A stretch of 64,000 nt of DNA from Nomia melanderi (lineage: Eukaryota; Arthropoda; Insecta; Hymenoptera; Halictidae), in assembly GCF_051020985.1 (NCBI RefSeq), contig NW_027475133.1:1-64000 (forward strand), in the 5' to 3' direction. Both the position numbers and the translations under genes were made by a program. How positions within the stretch are numbered: position 1 is the stretch's first letter; each line of letters starts with the position of its first letter. This document shows, piece by piece, positions 63,608-64,000 of the stretch. Below the pieces are notes generated by a model. It did not search any database, was not told where the DNA came from, and saw only the letters and a list, made by a program, of their open reading frames with translations.

Positions 63608-64000
63608 ATGGGGCCGGACACTCAGGGTCAGGGAAAAAACCAATATATATCTGGTGATATCTCGGGTGCTATTAGAGGTAGCGCAATAAACCAAAGTGCA
63701 TTTTCTGCGGGAGGCCCTGGCGCATGCATCTGTGCAGCGGGAACGACCTCGGACCACCAGGGGACGAGAAATCCACCGTCTCATGGGGCCGGACACTCAG
63801 GGTGAGGGAAAAATCCAATATATATCTGGTGATATCTCGGGTGCTATTACAGATAGCGCAATAAATCAAAGTGCATTTTCTGCGGGAGGCCCTGTCGCAT
63901 GAATCTGTGCAGCAGGAACGACCTCGGACCACCAGGGGACGAGAAAACCACCGTCTCATGGGGCCGGACACTCAGGGTCAGGGAAAAATCCAATATATAT
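63608..64000. repeat. Start of a further copied block, cut by the window end
   Basis: 63608-63830 repeats 62908-63130 (offset 700 bp). From about 63,860 the sequence carries GCATTTTCTGCGGGAGGCCCTGTCGC-type states seen at 56,346 and 58,621. The satellite runs off the window in mid-monomer. Confidence 0.8.

Larger units (their letters stand above)
7844..64000. repeat. 175-bp satellite array (about 320 monomers)
   Basis: A unit of 175 bp is repeated head to tail in one orientation from 7844 to the window end. The anchor CCTGGCGCATGA recurs at 7852 (slightly altered), 8027 and 8202 (CCTTGCGC), and so on every 175 bp. The modal consensus is about 53% GC (92 of 175 by hand count) with nine CpG. 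Exceptions to the 175-bp step are few: 173 bp where the TA run is two bases shorter, 177-179 bp where it is longer, and one 225-bp unit near 11.75 kb. No inverted block or inserted transposon is seen. The unit length is in the range common for centromeric satellites of plants and animals; a centromeric role is inference. I do not recognise the family. Confidence 0.97.

Noticed and set aside
8182..63971. Hundreds of open frames of 60-177 codons on both strands, with near-identical products
   Set aside because: They recur at 175-bp steps and simply restate the monomer. As 175 is not a multiple of three, frames shift at each monomer and stop within one to three units. The length of each frame follows chance loss of one stop. 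There is no ribosome site, intron signal or codon pattern to support coding.
7844..64000. CRISPR array
   Set aside because: The whole 175-bp unit is conserved; there are no short repeats with unique spacers, no leader and no cas genes.
7844..64000. Transposon-derived tandem array, with LTRs or terminal inverted repeats
   Set aside because: No reverse transcriptase or transposase motif, no long terminal repeat and no terminal inverted repeat was found; all units are in one orientation at a fixed 175-bp step.

Overview
This window is all tandem-repeat DNA from a eukaryotic chromosome, most likely (peri)centromeric or other constitutive heterochromatin. I find no credible protein-coding gene, RNA gene, transposon or CRISPR array. 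The lineage cannot be named: I do not recognise either repeat family, and nothing here ties it to a particular animal or plant group.

Layout. (1) 1-7843 is a minisatellite of about 10 bp (TTTTATATAG and variants). The plus strand is T-rich and almost free of C. It has its own long-range order: a ~2.17 kb segment at 1-2170 recurs at 5094-7262, and shorter nested duplications lie between. Its last ~580 bp are degenerate. (2) At 7844 it abuts, with no unique DNA between, a 175-bp satellite that runs to the window end (about 320 monomers, ~53% GC, about 9 CpG per monomer). The first monomer (7852-8026) is only ~73% identical to the consensus by hand count, yet it is in register. 8027-13322 is a heterogeneous edge domain. 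13323-29699 is dominated by one cassette type. 29700-64000 is a mosaic of recent block duplications whose offsets are near-integer multiples of 175 bp (3, 4, 9, 10, 11, 12, 13, 14, 20, 24 monomers and more). The three largest tandem-like blocks lie towards the right end (52.7-63.6 kb). This suggests the array edge is at the left and the actively homogenising interior lies to the right or beyond the window.

Monomer anatomy (numbering starts at CCTGGCGCATGA): a short dyad at 33-53; a 36-bp variable cassette at 58-93 with three forms (A, B, C), the A and B forms being only ~53% identical inside otherwise uniform monomers; a TA run near 103-110 that changes length; a conserved box at 115-126 (TGATATCTCGGG); a potential hairpin at 126-144; an AATAAA hexamer at 145-150; and a tail (135-168) with two linked haplotypes. 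The cassette exchange is the most interesting signal: in layout it resembles the A-box/B-box alternation of primate alpha satellite, though no canonical CENP-B box is present. Open frames of 60-177 codons recur on both strands, but they are by-products of the repeat (175 is not a multiple of 3) and are not annotated as genes.

All identities and boundaries were read by eye. Block edges are good to roughly 10-30 bp and percentages are hand counts.
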